64,000 bases of DNA from Bacteroidales bacterium SW299 (GCA_019550975.1 SDWH01000006.1:107049-171048); one strand, 5' to 3'. Positions 45,218 to 54,556 are shown, counted from the stretch's first letter. Numbers and translations: made by a program. Notes: generated by a model not told the origin, from the sequence alone.

Positions 45218-46450
45218 ATGAAAGCAAAAGAGATTCCCATACTGCTTCTGACCGGTTATCTGGGCAGCGGAAAAACAACGTTAGTCAACCATATCCTCGC
45301 AAACAAACGCGGCATCAAATTCGCAGTCATTGTCAATGATATCGGCGAAGTGAACATCGATGCCGACCTGATTCAAAAGGGAGGAATCGTCAACAAGAAA
45401 GACGACAGCCTGGTGGCGCTGCAAAACGGGTGCATCTGCTGCACGCTGAAGGCCGACCTGATCGAACAGGTCTTTGAACTGATGAAAATGGAACGCTTCG
45501 ACTACATTGTGATTGAAGCCAGCGGAATCTGTGAGCCGGAACCGATAGCGCAGACCATTTGTTCCATTCCGCGCCTGGGAGGGGCTTACACCAAATACGG
45601 CATCTGCCGGCTCGACTGCATCGTGACGGTTGTCGATGCACTGCGGATGCAAAGTGAATTTGCATGCGGAAACGATCTTACCCGTAAACATATCGACGAA
45701 GAGGACATCGAAAACCTGATTATCCAGCAAATCGAATTCTGCAACATCATCCTGCTCAATAAAGCAGCGGAAGTGAAGGCCGAAGAACTGGAGCGCATCA
45801 GGCAAATTATCCGAAGGCTGCAGCCTGCCGCTGAAATCATCGAGTGCAATTATGCGGATGTCGACCTGAACCGGATCATCAGCACAAACCTCTTCAACTT
45901 TGAAAGGGTGGCCACATCAGCCGGATGGATACGCGAAATCGAACGCCAGGCAACCGAAGAGGAAGAGAATGAGGCAAAACATCCCGGGCACCGGCACGAA
46001 GAAGAGCATCATCACCACGGACACGATGAGGAAGAAGACGGCCACGGCCATCACCACCACCATGCGGAAGGAGGCGAAGTGGAAGAATACGGGATCGGAA
46101 CCTTTGTCTATTACCGCCGTCCGGCATTCGACATCCACAAGCTCGACCATTTCATCGCAACCAAATGGCCGAAAAATGTAATCCGCACGAAAGGGGTATG
46201 CTATTTCAGCCACAACCGCGACATGTCGTACCTGTTTGAACAGGCCGGGACGCAAAAACAGTTGAAGGAGGCGGGACTATGGTATGCGACAGCTCCGGAA
46301 GAAGACCTGATCCGGCTGATGCAGCAAGAACCGGGACTGATGCGCGACTGGGACGAAAAATACGGCGACCGGATGATCAAGCTGGTATTCATCGGACAGC
46401 ACCTCGACAAAGAAGAGCTGACCCGCGAACTGGACGCTTGCCTGGAGTGA
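45218..46450 (+). CDS. CobW/COG0523-family metal GTPase
   Basis: P-loop GTPase of 410 residues that delivers a metal, often zinc, to target enzymes. Visible: Walker A GYLGSGKT (about 12-19), the CXCC metal site NGCICCTLK (about 70-78), Walker B-like DYIVIEASG, and the NKxD-equivalent LLNKAAEV. Between the domains is a His-rich loop of about 40 residues (HRHEEEHHHHGHDEEEDGHG, with further His runs, about 252-287) that likely stores metal. The CobW C-terminal domain follows. Cytosolic. Confidence 0.93.
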   Translation: MKAKEIPILLLTGYLGSGKTTLVNHILANKRGIKFAVIVNDIGEVNIDADLIQKGGIVNKKDDSLVALQNGCICCTLKADLIEQVFELMKMERFDYIVIEASGICEPEPIAQTICSIPRLGGAYTKYGICRLDCIVTVVDALRMQSEFACGNDLTRKHIDEEDIENLIIQQIEFCNIILLNKAAEVKAEELERIRQIIRRLQPAAEIIECNYADVDLNRIISTNLFNFERVATSAGWIREIERQATEEEENEAKHPGHRHEEEHHHHGHDEEEDGHGHHHHHAEGGEVEEYGIGTFVYYRRPAFDIHKLDHFIATKWPKNVIRTKGVCYFSHNRDMSYLFEQAGTQKQLKEAGLWYATAPEEDLIRLMQQEPGLMRDWDEKYGDRMIKLVFIGQHLDKEELTRELDACLE

Positions 46451-46488
46451 TTGCAGAACCAAGTCAAACAACAAGAATATCAAATGCC

Positions 46489-48735
46489 ATGAAAAACCTG
46501 CTGATACTTTTTGCCCTGCTTTTCGCCGCAAATCAGGCCTGCCCGGAAGAAACCCGGAGCTTGAAAGACTACATGAGCACCCAATCCATGAAATGGGAAC
46601 AGCTGCCCATGCAATGGAATGAAGGAGCCTTCTTGGGAAACGGGCGTATAGGCATGATGGTCTATGCAGACTCCACAGACAATTCGCTGACCCTCTGGCT
46701 AAGCCGTCCGGACGTAACCGACCACCGGAAAGCACCCGGACGGAAAACGTCGATGGGAGTAATGGGCGCCTCTGTACTTACCGACTTTTGCCGGATGGAC
46801 ATTGGAAAGATGAAACTCTTCCCGGAAGCCCGGATACTGTCGGGCACCATGGAACTGGACATCTACAATGCCGAACTGACAGGGCTGCTGCACACGGACA
46901 AAGGCGACATCTCTTTCCGGGCATTCACTCCTTATGCGCACGAACTGAATGTGGTTGAAGTGAAAACGTCTGTGCCCTATTCATGGAAACAGTTCCCGGG
47001 AAGCCCCCGTTCGCCCCGCATCATCGTATTCCCCGACCAGAAGGAGAAGCTGAACTATACCGACAATCCGACGCCGCAATGCGTAGCCCGCAAGCACGAA
47101 GGCTGGAGCGTACACCCGCTTCTTGCAGGGGGTGACTATGCGACCTACTGGAAAGAAACGGCCGGAAAGGACGGGACAACACTTTATGTGGCAACCATGA
47201 ACGAGGTGCCGGAACCGGGAATATCGCTGTCCAAAGCCAAGACAGAAGTCGGCAGGGCCATCGCGCAGGGCACGGCATCGCTGCGCGAAGAAATGCACGG
47301 ATGGTGGAACGCTTACTACGAAACAGGCATGATCTGCATCCCGGACAAAAAGATGGAGAATTTCTACCACCTGCAGCTCTACAAACTGGCTACCTGCTCG
47401 CACCCCGACGGACCTGTAATGGATACATTCGGCACATTCTACAAAACCAGCCAGTGGCCGGGAATCTGGTGGAACCTGAATGTGCAGCTTACCTACATGG
47501 CTACCCATGCGACCAACCGCCTGGAGCAGGGGGCGAACTACCAGAAGCTGGCTGACGAAGCGCTGATTGACATCATGCGGACCAGAGGGCCGGCCAAGGT
47601 GGGCGACTTCGCGTGGGCACTCCACACCTACTACTCCTACATGCGCTACTCCGGCAGCTCATGGGAGGAAATCAGGAGCAAGTTCATGCCTAAAGCGGAA
47701 GCGATCCTTGCCATGTACATGCCCCACCTGCAGGAGCGCAACGGCGTCTATCACCTTCTCGACATGGAGTCGCCCGAGTATGAAGGTTTCAAGACCTACA
47801 ACAACAGCAACTATAACCTGGCAGCCTTGCGCTGGCTGCTTCTGACCATGACTGGCCTGAGCGAACGGACAGGAGTAAAGCCTGAGCAATATGCCGGATG
47901 GAAAGAGATCCTCGCAAAGCTGCACCCTGCCCCCGCAGACGAAAACGGCTTAATGATCGCTTCTGACAAGCCGCTGGCAAAGTCGCACCGCCACTATTCG
48001 CACCTCCTTTCTTTTTATCCGCTAAGGCTGCAAGACACCACCCGCCCGGAGGTGAACGCGCTGCTCGAAAAGTCGATCGACCATTGGCTGAACATCGAAA
48101 ACGGCAAAGCGCTCGCCGGCTATTCATATACCGGAGCGGCATCTCTTTATGCCTATCAGGGAAACGGCGAGAAGGCATATGCCCAATTGCGGCATTTCCT
48201 CAACGAGCGGATCGGACTGGCGCTGCTTCTTCCCAACACAATGTATGTGGAAAGCGGCGGAAGAAACCCTGTCATAGAAACACCCCTCAGTGCAGCTACG
48301 GCCGTCACCGAAATGCTGCTTCAGGGATGGGGAGAAACCTTGCGCATCTTCCCGGCCATTCCGCAGGACTGGAAAGACTGCTCTTTCTACGAACTGCGTG
48401 CGGAAGGCGGCTTCGTTGTGTCAGCCTCACGCAAGAACGGCAGTACGGAATGGATCCGCATACACAGCGATGCCGGACAGCCGTGCCGGATCAGTCTGCC
48501 TGAATGGAGCAGCGTATTCCAATTGCAGCAAAACAAAGTGAAGATGACTTCCGAAGGCAAGGGGTATTACGTTTTTGACATTCCTGAAGGAGGCGACATC
48601 ATTCTTGCCGGAACGGACAAAGCCGACACCGGAAAGACGTACGGGCTTCCGGACTCCGGAACATGGAACTATTATGGAGTGAAAAAAGGAAAAGGACTGC
48701 CGCGGCTGATGGACTGGCCGCTTCCGGAGCAATAG
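46489..48735 (+). CDS. Secreted GH95-like glycoside hydrolase
   Basis: Protein of 748 residues with a signal peptide (about 1-18, ending ANQA). The N-terminal domain has the GH95 start WNEGAFLGNGRIGMMV, and the (alpha/alpha)6 catalytic region has SQWPGIWWNLNVQ and KSHRHYSHLLSFYPL. GH95 enzymes cleave alpha-1,2-fucose or alpha-L-galactose. The general acid Glu is not certain here, but family similarity is strong. It lies 38 bp after the metal GTPase gene, and may be co-transcribed with it by chance. Confidence 0.88.
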   Translation: MKNLLILFALLFAANQACPEETRSLKDYMSTQSMKWEQLPMQWNEGAFLGNGRIGMMVYADSTDNSLTLWLSRPDVTDHRKAPGRKTSMGVMGASVLTDFCRMDIGKMKLFPEARILSGTMELDIYNAELTGLLHTDKGDISFRAFTPYAHELNVVEVKTSVPYSWKQFPGSPRSPRIIVFPDQKEKLNYTDNPTPQCVARKHEGWSVHPLLAGGDYATYWKETAGKDGTTLYVATMNEVPEPGISLSKAKTEVGRAIAQGTASLREEMHGWWNAYYETGMICIPDKKMENFYHLQLYKLATCSHPDGPVMDTFGTFYKTSQWPGIWWNLNVQLTYMATHATNRLEQGANYQKLADEALIDIMRTRGPAKVGDFAWALHTYYSYMRYSGSSWEEIRSKFMPKAEAILAMYMPHLQERNGVYHLLDMESPEYEGFKTYNNSNYNLAALRWLLLTMTGLSERTGVKPEQYAGWKEILAKLHPAPADENGLMIASDKPLAKSHRHYSHLLSFYPLRLQDTTRPEVNALLEKSIDHWLNIENGKALAGYSYTGAASLYAYQGNGEKAYAQLRHFLNERIGLALLLPNTMYVESGGRNPVIETPLSAATAVTEMLLQGWGETLRIFPAIPQDWKDCSFYELRAEGGFVVSASRKNGSTEWIRIHSDAGQPCRISLPEWSSVFQLQQNKVKMTSEGKGYYVFDIPEGGDIILAGTDKADTGKTYGLPDSGTWNYYGVKKGKGLPRLMDWPLPEQ

Positions 48736-48791
48736 CAGATGCGCATAGAACGGAACTGGTCTGACAACTTGCTTGAAAACGCAAAGAAGTC

Positions 48792-48875
48792 TGTCTTTAG
48801 GCTGAACATATAGATCTTTAGGCTAAAGACATGTATCTCCAGGCTGAAGATTTACATCTCCAGCCTGGAGATACC
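48792..48875. repeat. 21-bp tandem palindromic repeat, four units (family 1, locus 2)
   Basis: Units start at 48792, 48813, 48834 and 48855, each exactly 21 bp. Unit 3 core TATCTCCAGGCTGAAGAT; units 1 and 2 read TCTTTAGGCTGAA and TCTTTAGGCTAAA. Unit 4 is a near-perfect palindrome (ATCTCCAG/CTGGAGAT) followed by ACCGTTTTTT. Confidence 0.85.
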
Positions 48876-48884
48876 GTTTTTTAT
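48856..48884 (+). terminator. Terminator formed by the last 21-bp unit
   Basis: ATCTCC (48856-48861) and GGAGAT (48867-48872) form a stem with a 5-nt loop, followed by ACCGTTTTTTATT. The preceding gene is the GH95 gene on the same strand. Confidence 0.65.
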
Positions 48885-48930
48885 TCCACAGCTCTGCCCG
48901 CTGCACCCGCATTTCCGGATTTTCGCGCCG

Positions 48931-49830
48931 CTACACATTTCCCAGATAAACATGGCGGATTCCGCATTCAGCCGCCACCTCACGCGCCCGAACCAGCGTC
49001 CGTACGGGAGTCGGGTACAGTTCGCTCATGCGGTATTGCGGAAAGAAACGGGTAAAATGCAGCGGATTCTCTCCAAAGCCATGAGCCGCAAGCCAACGGC
49101 ACATGCGCCGTATCATTTCCATGTCATCGTTCACGCCCGGAATCAGCAGGTTGGTTATCTCAATCCACACCCCTGCCTCCTTCATCAGTTCCAGCGAACG
49201 GAGGACGGGTGCGAGCGAAGCGCCGCAGACCGATTTGTACAGATTGTCAGAAAAAGATTTCAAGTCGACATTCGCTGCGCTCACATACGGCAGCAGATCC
49301 TTCAGCGGCGCTTCGTTTATATAGCCTGCCGTGACCAGAATGTTCTGCAGCCCGGCTTCGCTGCAGGCGCGGGCACAGTCGCGGGTATACTCAAGGTATG
49401 TAAGCGGTTCTGTATATGTATAGGCCACAAGCCGGCAGGAGGCTTTCTCCGCCAAAGCAACCACATCGTCCGGTGCCAGACAGCGGAAGTCCAGTTCGTC
49501 CGGAGCTGCCTGCGAGATACGCCAGTTCTGGCAGTTCCTGCACGACAGGTTGCAGCCTGCCGCGGCAAGCGAAAGGCAGTCCTCGCCGGGATGAAAGTGG
49601 AGCAGCGGCTTCTTCTCCACCGGATCGACCTGCACGGCACAAACCTTGCCGTATGCGTCGGTCCACAGTCTGCCCTCACGGTTCATCCTGCTTCTGCAAT
49701 GCCCGCGGGCACCTTCCTTCAAGCGGCAGTTGTGCGGGCAAAGACGGCACACGGCCGTTCCGTCAGCGCACCGCTCATAATACTCCGCTTCACGACAGGG
49801 TATCTGCTGCTTATTCAACCCCGCCTTCAT
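48931..49830 (-). CDS. amrS: AmmeMemoRadiSam system radical SAM enzyme
   Basis: Protein of 299 residues. Radical SAM motif CNLSCRNCQNW and an N-terminal zinc-type CRLCPHNCRLKEGARGHC are visible. It is the PflA-like partner of the AMMECR1/Memo family; the modification it makes is unknown. ATG 49830 gives a 20-bp overlap with the upstream gene; an ATG at 49854 is possible. Cytosolic. Confidence 0.92.
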   Translation of the reverse strand: MKAGLNKQQIPCREAEYYERCADGTAVCRLCPHNCRLKEGARGHCRSRMNREGRLWTDAYGKVCAVQVDPVEKKPLLHFHPGEDCLSLAAAGCNLSCRNCQNWRISQAAPDELDFRCLAPDDVVALAEKASCRLVAYTYTEPLTYLEYTRDCARACSEAGLQNILVTAGYINEAPLKDLLPYVSAANVDLKSFSDNLYKSVCGASLAPVLRSLELMKEAGVWIEITNLLIPGVNDDMEMIRRMCRWLAAHGFGENPLHFTRFFPQYRMSELYPTPVRTLVRAREVAAECGIRHVYLGNV

Positions 49831-51331
49831 CAAAGACCTCCGCTTCGTATACATAAAGTTCGGCACTTCGCCAGCCGTTCCATCCGATGCCCGCCTTGTC
49901 GCGCGCGCAATGCCCCAGAAACTCCTCCTTCGTCCAATGCGTTTCTTCGGCCACCTGCGGCAGGAAGGTGCCGCTGCGCGCATCCTTCACCATGAAGATG
50001 CCATGCTTTCCCAGTTCAAACTCCTCAACGGAATGAATCTTTCTCAGCGGAGAAAGCACAGAAATGTCGATGCGCACATCCTTCATCTCTTCAAGCGTCA
50101 CAGGCCTGAAGCGGGCATCTTCGAAAGCCGCCGCCCGCGCCATGTCCGATACGGTGAGATAAAGCGGACGCCTGCCCGCCAGCATACCGATGCATCCGCG
50201 CAGCTTTCCGTTCAGGTGAAGGGTGACAAATGCACCGCAGTTCATCTTCAGCGTGTCTGTCAGACGTGCAGAATCATACGGCAGCTCCATCTTCCCTTCC
50301 AGTTCATTCTCAATGCTCTTGCGGGCTATCCGCAGCAGTTCGGCCTTCTCCGCAGCACGCAGCGAAAACGTATCACTGACATGCCTGAAGGTTTTTCCGC
50401 CGCCGCCCTCCGACACGGCAAACGCATGGTAGCCTACCACCTCGTCACGTCCGCCGTAAGGCGAATCACCCGAATTGCAGTAGCCCAGATGCTTCATTTG
50501 CAGACCGGGAGTTTGCTGCATCATCAGCAACAGTACGGCTATGGGAGCCTGTCCGCAGGCACTGGTCAGCAGGTTCTGATAACCGTGCGACGAGTTGCCG
50601 GCAATGGCACGCATGAAATTTTCCACCGATGCTGAAAGAATGGCATCTCCCGTTGCCTTGTCCGCCTTGCAGGCATCCGCATAAGGAGGATAGTGAGAAA
50701 AGTCGCTGCTGATGACAAACAGGTTCTCGGATGTAAAATAAGGCAGCAAAGCTTGAGCCACACGTTCCAGTTTTTCAATCCGCTGTGTTCCCACAATGAC
50801 AGGCACAATAGGCGGAACGCTCTGAAGCCTTTGCTGGAGAAAAGGCAGCTGCACCTCCAGGCAATGTTCTTTCTGATGCGCCTGAGGCAAATAGCAGAAC
50901 ACATCGTCCGAATGCGCCAGCCTTTCACATGTTTCCTGATCGACCTTGACCTCTCCGAGCGGAGTCGCATAAGCCGGACTGGCACCGTTGACAGAGGCTC
51001 CGTCGAACGCTGCCCGGTGGCTGGGACCCAGCAGAAACACGCGGCGGTAATGCGCAGACGGAGCAATGCAGGCATAAGCCTTCGAAGCCGTAGCGCCAGA
51101 AAATACATAGCCGGCATGGGGAACAATAATGGCCCGGACGCTTGATATACTGTCCGTTCCGGCCTCCGACAGAAAACGGTTCACCTCTGACCTCAGCGTA
51201 TCAGGATCAGCGGGATAGAAGCGTCCCGCCACCGCAGGCCGGCGTATTTCGCCGCCCGCCTGCGAAAATGAAGGAATAACATGTGCAGTCATAATGCATA
51301 TAACAGATAAAAACTTCAAAATCCGATTCAT
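49811..51331 (-). CDS. Memo-AMMECR1 fusion with signal peptide (AmmeMemoRadiSam A+B)
   Basis: Protein of 506 residues from ATG 51331 (an ATG 8 codons upstream is an alternative). It begins with a signal peptide MNRILKFLSVICIMTAHVI, cut near SFSQ. The Memo domain follows (RRPAVAGRFYPADPDTL, IIVPHAGYVFSG, LLGPSHRA; His residues for metal). The C-terminal half is AMMECR1 (GKLRGCIGML, and ARFRPVTLEEM). Both parts act in the periplasm if the signal is real, unlike the cytosolic radical SAM enzyme encoded next. Confidence 0.9.
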   Translation of the reverse strand: MNRILKFLSVICIMTAHVIPSFSQAGGEIRRPAVAGRFYPADPDTLRSEVNRFLSEAGTDSISSVRAIIVPHAGYVFSGATASKAYACIAPSAHYRRVFLLGPSHRAAFDGASVNGASPAYATPLGEVKVDQETCERLAHSDDVFCYLPQAHQKEHCLEVQLPFLQQRLQSVPPIVPVIVGTQRIEKLERVAQALLPYFTSENLFVISSDFSHYPPYADACKADKATGDAILSASVENFMRAIAGNSSHGYQNLLTSACGQAPIAVLLLMMQQTPGLQMKHLGYCNSGDSPYGGRDEVVGYHAFAVSEGGGGKTFRHVSDTFSLRAAEKAELLRIARKSIENELEGKMELPYDSARLTDTLKMNCGAFVTLHLNGKLRGCIGMLAGRRPLYLTVSDMARAAAFEDARFRPVTLEEMKDVRIDISVLSPLRKIHSVEEFELGKHGIFMVKDARSGTFLPQVAEETHWTKEEFLGHCARDKAGIGWNGWRSAELYVYEAEVFDEGGVE

Positions 51332-51342
51332 CTGACAAAAAA

Positions 51343-51373
51343 TTTGCTGGTTCACAAAAAAAATCTACCTTTG
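51343..51373 (+). promoter_or_regulatory. Promoter of the YqaE peptide gene
   Basis: TTTG at 51343-51346, 19-bp spacer, perfect TACCTTTG at 51366-51373, 28 bp upstream of the ATG. The -33 element lies inside the first codons of the longest version of the divergent gene. Confidence 0.65.
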
Positions 51374-51401
51374 AAACCATTAACCCCAAATTAATTAGAT
51401 T

Positions 51402-51554
51402 ATGTCAGTTTTCAGAGTGATTCTCTCGATTATTTTTCCGCCTTTGGCCGTATTCGACAAAGGCTGCGGCTCCATACTTATCGTGTTCATTCTCACGCTT
51501 TTCGGATGGATACCAGGAGTCATCGCAGCCTTGGTGATACTCAACAAGTCGTAA
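51402..51554 (+). CDS. YqaE/Pmp3-family membrane peptide
   Basis: Small integral membrane protein of 50 residues, two helices: IILSIIFPPLAVF-type first (RVILSIIFPPLAVFDKGCG) and LIVFILTLFGWIPGVIAALV second. The FPPLAVF-G-CG and GWIPGVIAAL pattern is that of UPF0057 (stress-related membrane hyperpolarisation proteins). Read directly from ATG 51402 to TAA 51554. It has a perfect promoter of its own, so it is a real gene. Confidence 0.9.
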   Translation: MSVFRVILSIIFPPLAVFDKGCGSILIVFILTLFGWIPGVIAALVILNKS

Positions 51555-51565
51555 TCCGGCAGGCA

Positions 51566-52834
51566 TTATCCGGCCACGGAATCGGCCATGGCCTCCAACC
51601 GCCTTACCAATGAATCGCGCAGCGACACGAACTGAGGCATCAGCTCAGGCTTGACCGGCTTTTTGGGCTGCGACTTGATGAGAAGCGGGTTGATGGGCTT
51701 TCCGTTCTCAAACACGCGGAAGTCAAGATGCGGCCCCGTTGAAAGTCCCGTCGATCCGACATAGCCGATCACTTCCTTCTGCTTTACGGCCGATCCCACC
51801 TTGATGCCTTTCGCAAAGCGCGACAGATGCATGTAGGTTGTGACGTACACGCTGTTGTGGCGAATTTTCAGGTAGTTTCCCGCACCGTTCGGCTGATAGG
51901 CTTTGGCTATGACTTTTCCGTTGCCGATCGCATAGACCGGAGTCCCTTTGGGCGCCGCATAGTCCACTCCGTGGTGCGCGCGGTAACGGCGGAGCACCGG
52001 ATGGAAACGGCTGTTGGAGAACCTCGACGTAATGCGGTAGAAGTCGAGCGGAGCTTTCAGAAACGCCCCCTCCAGACTGTTCCCTGTCACGCCATAGTAC
52101 AGTTCCTCTCCGTCCTGAGTGAAAGGGATGGCATAATATGTGCTGTCCGAATGGCGGAAAGAAGCGGCAAGCACATGAAAATTGTCAAGTTCCTTGCCGT
52201 CTACACACTCCTGCTCGTAAACCACCCTGAACTCATCTTCTTTCTGAAGGCTGAAAAAGTCGATAGACCATCCGTAGATATTGGAAAGCACAAGCGCCAG
52301 CAACGGCGAGGCGTCACACTTCTCCATGGCAAGCCACAGTGAAGACTCTACCCTGCCTCTGATTTCCTTCTGCTTCCATTCCACCGGGTTCTCTCCCCTA
52401 TACACCCGGTAATCTCCCCGCAGATCAAACACTACGTATGACTTCGGAGTTTCCTCATAAACGAAAAACATGGTCTGCGGGATGCTGTCCTTGGTCTTGA
52501 AAACCGCATAGGCCTGTCCGTCGCGTATCTTCCGCACGTCAAACACGTCTTTTGCCTTCTCATTCAGGTCATGGATATTCCTCGATGTCAGCCCGTGGTT
52601 AGACAAGATGGACGAAAGGTTCTGGTTGCGCTCCACGATTCCGTAATCCACCTTGTAACGGTCCACCGGTATTCCATATTCCAGCACCAGCCGTTCAACT
52701 TCCGCCGAATCGGTCACCTCCACTTCATCAGGCTCGTCGCCGGCTTTCGGCTTCGGCCAGAAAATAAACCCCAGGGCGATAACGCCTATAACTGCTGCGG
52801 AAACGATCCGCCATTTCTTTCCGAACTTCATCAT
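51566..52834 (-). CDS. M23 family murein endopeptidase
   Basis: Inner-membrane anchored protein of 422 residues. One N-terminal helix (WRIVSAAVIGVIALGFIFW), a LysM-like/Csd3-like middle domain, and the LytM domain near the C-terminus with HHGVDYAAPKGTPV and HLDFRVF (zinc ligands His, Asp and His). It should cleave peptidoglycan cross-links. The start ATG 52834 was chosen because it precedes the helix directly. Confidence 0.92.
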   Translation of the reverse strand: MMKFGKKWRIVSAAVIGVIALGFIFWPKPKAGDEPDEVEVTDSAEVERLVLEYGIPVDRYKVDYGIVERNQNLSSILSNHGLTSRNIHDLNEKAKDVFDVRKIRDGQAYAVFKTKDSIPQTMFFVYEETPKSYVVFDLRGDYRVYRGENPVEWKQKEIRGRVESSLWLAMEKCDASPLLALVLSNIYGWSIDFFSLQKEDEFRVVYEQECVDGKELDNFHVLAASFRHSDSTYYAIPFTQDGEELYYGVTGNSLEGAFLKAPLDFYRITSRFSNSRFHPVLRRYRAHHGVDYAAPKGTPVYAIGNGKVIAKAYQPNGAGNYLKIRHNSVYVTTYMHLSRFAKGIKVGSAVKQKEVIGYVGSTGLSTGPHLDFRVFENGKPINPLLIKSQPKKPVKPELMPQFVSLRDSLVRRLEAMADSVAG

Positions 52835-52858
52835 ATATTCCAGTTTGTTATTTCCTGA

Positions 52859-52866
52859 CAAATATA
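52859..52866 (-). promoter_or_regulatory. -7 element for the M23 gene
   Basis: Minus-strand TATATTTG, 24 bp upstream of the ATG; no clear -33. A plus-strand TATTTTTG (52908-52915) serves the divergent DUF2461 gene. Confidence 0.4.
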
Positions 52867-52981
52867 CATTTTTTATCCGAGAGAGAATATCCCATCCGAT
52901 AAAACGTTATTTTTGCAGAAGAAAAACCGCATATCGGGAAACGGCTGTCCACCCGCCCCGGTATCTCAAAAAAGAAACAAG

Positions 52982-53668
52982 ATGAAAGAAATAATTGAGT
53001 TTTTATCCCGGCTGGAGAAAAACAACAACCGGGAATGGTTTCACGAACACAAAAGCGACTATCTTGCGGCGCAGGAAAAGTTCAACGGATTCACTGAGAA
53101 GCTGATTGCCGGCATAGCCGGATTCGATGAGTCTGTCAGCGGACTGACCGCCAAGGAATGCACCTACCGCATCTACCGCGACACCCGTTTCTCTCCCGAC
53201 AAGCGGCCATACAAGTGCCACATGGGCGCATTCATCTGTCCGGGAGGGAAAAAATCCGGATTCTCGGGCTATTATTTTCAGATCGGTCCGCACGAAGCGG
53301 GTTATCCGGGCGGAAACATGCTTGCCTCAGGGGATTACTGTTTCGACCCCAAAGCGCTCCGGATTCTCCGCGAAGACATCTGCAACGATAATGGAGAGTT
53401 TGAAAAGACACTCCGACAGGCTCCCCTGTTCAGCCTCGACAATTCCGACATGCTGAAAAGAGTGCCCAACGGATTCCCCAAAGACGCACCTTTCTCTCCT
53501 TACCTGATGTACCGCACCTATTGCCTGGTCTACGAACCGGGGAAGGATTTCATGCTGAAAGGGAATCTGCTGGAACGCACCATTGATGCGTTCCGCACGA
53601 CAAAGCCTTTCATCGCTTATCTGAACCGCGCCATCAGTTTCGCGAACGAAGAAGCGGCGGCACGCTGA
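52982..53668 (+). CDS. DUF2461 domain protein
   Basis: Cytosolic protein of 228 residues with the family pattern FLSRLEKNNNREWFHEHKSDY, YRIYRDTRFSPDKRPYKCHMGAF and GYYFQIGP. ATG 52982 chosen because upstream in-frame sequence has no similarity. Function unknown. The stop is 5 bp from the end of the convergent metallo-hydrolase gene. Confidence 0.9.
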   Translation: MKEIIEFLSRLEKNNNREWFHEHKSDYLAAQEKFNGFTEKLIAGIAGFDESVSGLTAKECTYRIYRDTRFSPDKRPYKCHMGAFICPGGKKSGFSGYYFQIGPHEAGYPGGNMLASGDYCFDPKALRILREDICNDNGEFEKTLRQAPLFSLDNSDMLKRVPNGFPKDAPFSPYLMYRTYCLVYEPGKDFMLKGNLLERTIDAFRTTKPFIAYLNRAISFANEEAAAR

Positions 53669-53673
53669 CCTCA

Positions 53674-54522
53674 TTATCTGAACGCCGGCATGGGCAGATG
53701 CATGCCGGCCATCGTGAGTCCGTTCTTCCTTGCATAGTCAAGCAGAATCCGGCGAGTGGCTGCGACCTCCTGCTTGTCCATATCGTAGGAAGCGCAGATA
53801 TCAGGATTCACCGTCTGCAACGCAGCTCCATGCATCAAATCTCCAACAACCAGCAGCTTGCCGATCTGATACGCCGTATGTCCCGGCGTGTGCCCGGCAG
53901 CCTTGATAGCCATGACATGTCCCGGAAGTTCATCCCCGAACTCGAACAGATGGAGCCTGTCCTTATACGCTTCCATCGTTTTCACCACCTGCGCTTTCTT
54001 CTCCGCATCCATTTTCATCCATGCGTCATATTCCGCTTTTGAGGCATATACTTGCGCTTTCGCAAACACCACGGTGTCGCCTTTCATCATACCGCCGATA
54101 TGGTCGCCGTGAAAATGAGTGAGATACAGGTATTCCACCTCGTCCGGAGCAACTCCCAAGGCCTTCAGTCCGGTCTGAAGCTGGCTGTCTGAAGCCCCCA
54201 CTCCCGTATCGAAAAGAATCCGCTTTCCGTCTGTTTCTACCAAAAACGTACTGACCGACGAAGGAATGCCGTCTTTCAGCCCCAAGGAATCGGCAAGCTG
54301 CGATGCATTTTGGTCAAACAACCCTACGGGCATCAGCTTATCGTGGCTGTTGTCGCGGATCCAGGTAGCTTTTACACTGTCCAGCCGGATTGTCTTTACT
54401 CCCATATATACCGTGGCTGTAATGGAGTCGGCCTCGTCTGCCGCCTGCTTCTTGGCTGATCCGCCACAGGCCGAAGCCAGTATCATGACTGCACCGGCCA
54501 ACAGAATCATTGACTTTTTCAT
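53674..54522 (-). CDS. MBL-fold metallo-hydrolase lipoprotein
   Basis: Lipoprotein of 282 residues with lipobox LASAC (signal MKKSMILLAGAVMI). The metallo-beta-lactamase fold has HFHGDHIGG (zinc site), GHTPGHTAY and LVVGDLMHG. It is of the AiiA-like/lactonase type or a glyoxalase-like hydrolase; it is not a classical carbapenemase because of its general MBL motif set and lipoprotein form. Substrate unknown. Confidence 0.92.
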   Translation of the reverse strand: MKKSMILLAGAVMILASACGGSAKKQAADEADSITATVYMGVKTIRLDSVKATWIRDNSHDKLMPVGLFDQNASQLADSLGLKDGIPSSVSTFLVETDGKRILFDTGVGASDSQLQTGLKALGVAPDEVEYLYLTHFHGDHIGGMMKGDTVVFAKAQVYASKAEYDAWMKMDAEKKAQVVKTMEAYKDRLHLFEFGDELPGHVMAIKAAGHTPGHTAYQIGKLLVVGDLMHGAALQTVNPDICASYDMDKQEVAATRRILLDYARKNGLTMAGMHLPMPAFR

Positions 54523-54556
54523 ATCCTATACCTGTTATATAAATGTTCTTTCCCTG

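Noticed and set aside
53674..54522. Beta-lactamase resistance gene
   Set aside because: The HxHxDH motif alone defines the broad MBL fold; the lipoprotein form and other motifs do not identify a carbapenemase.
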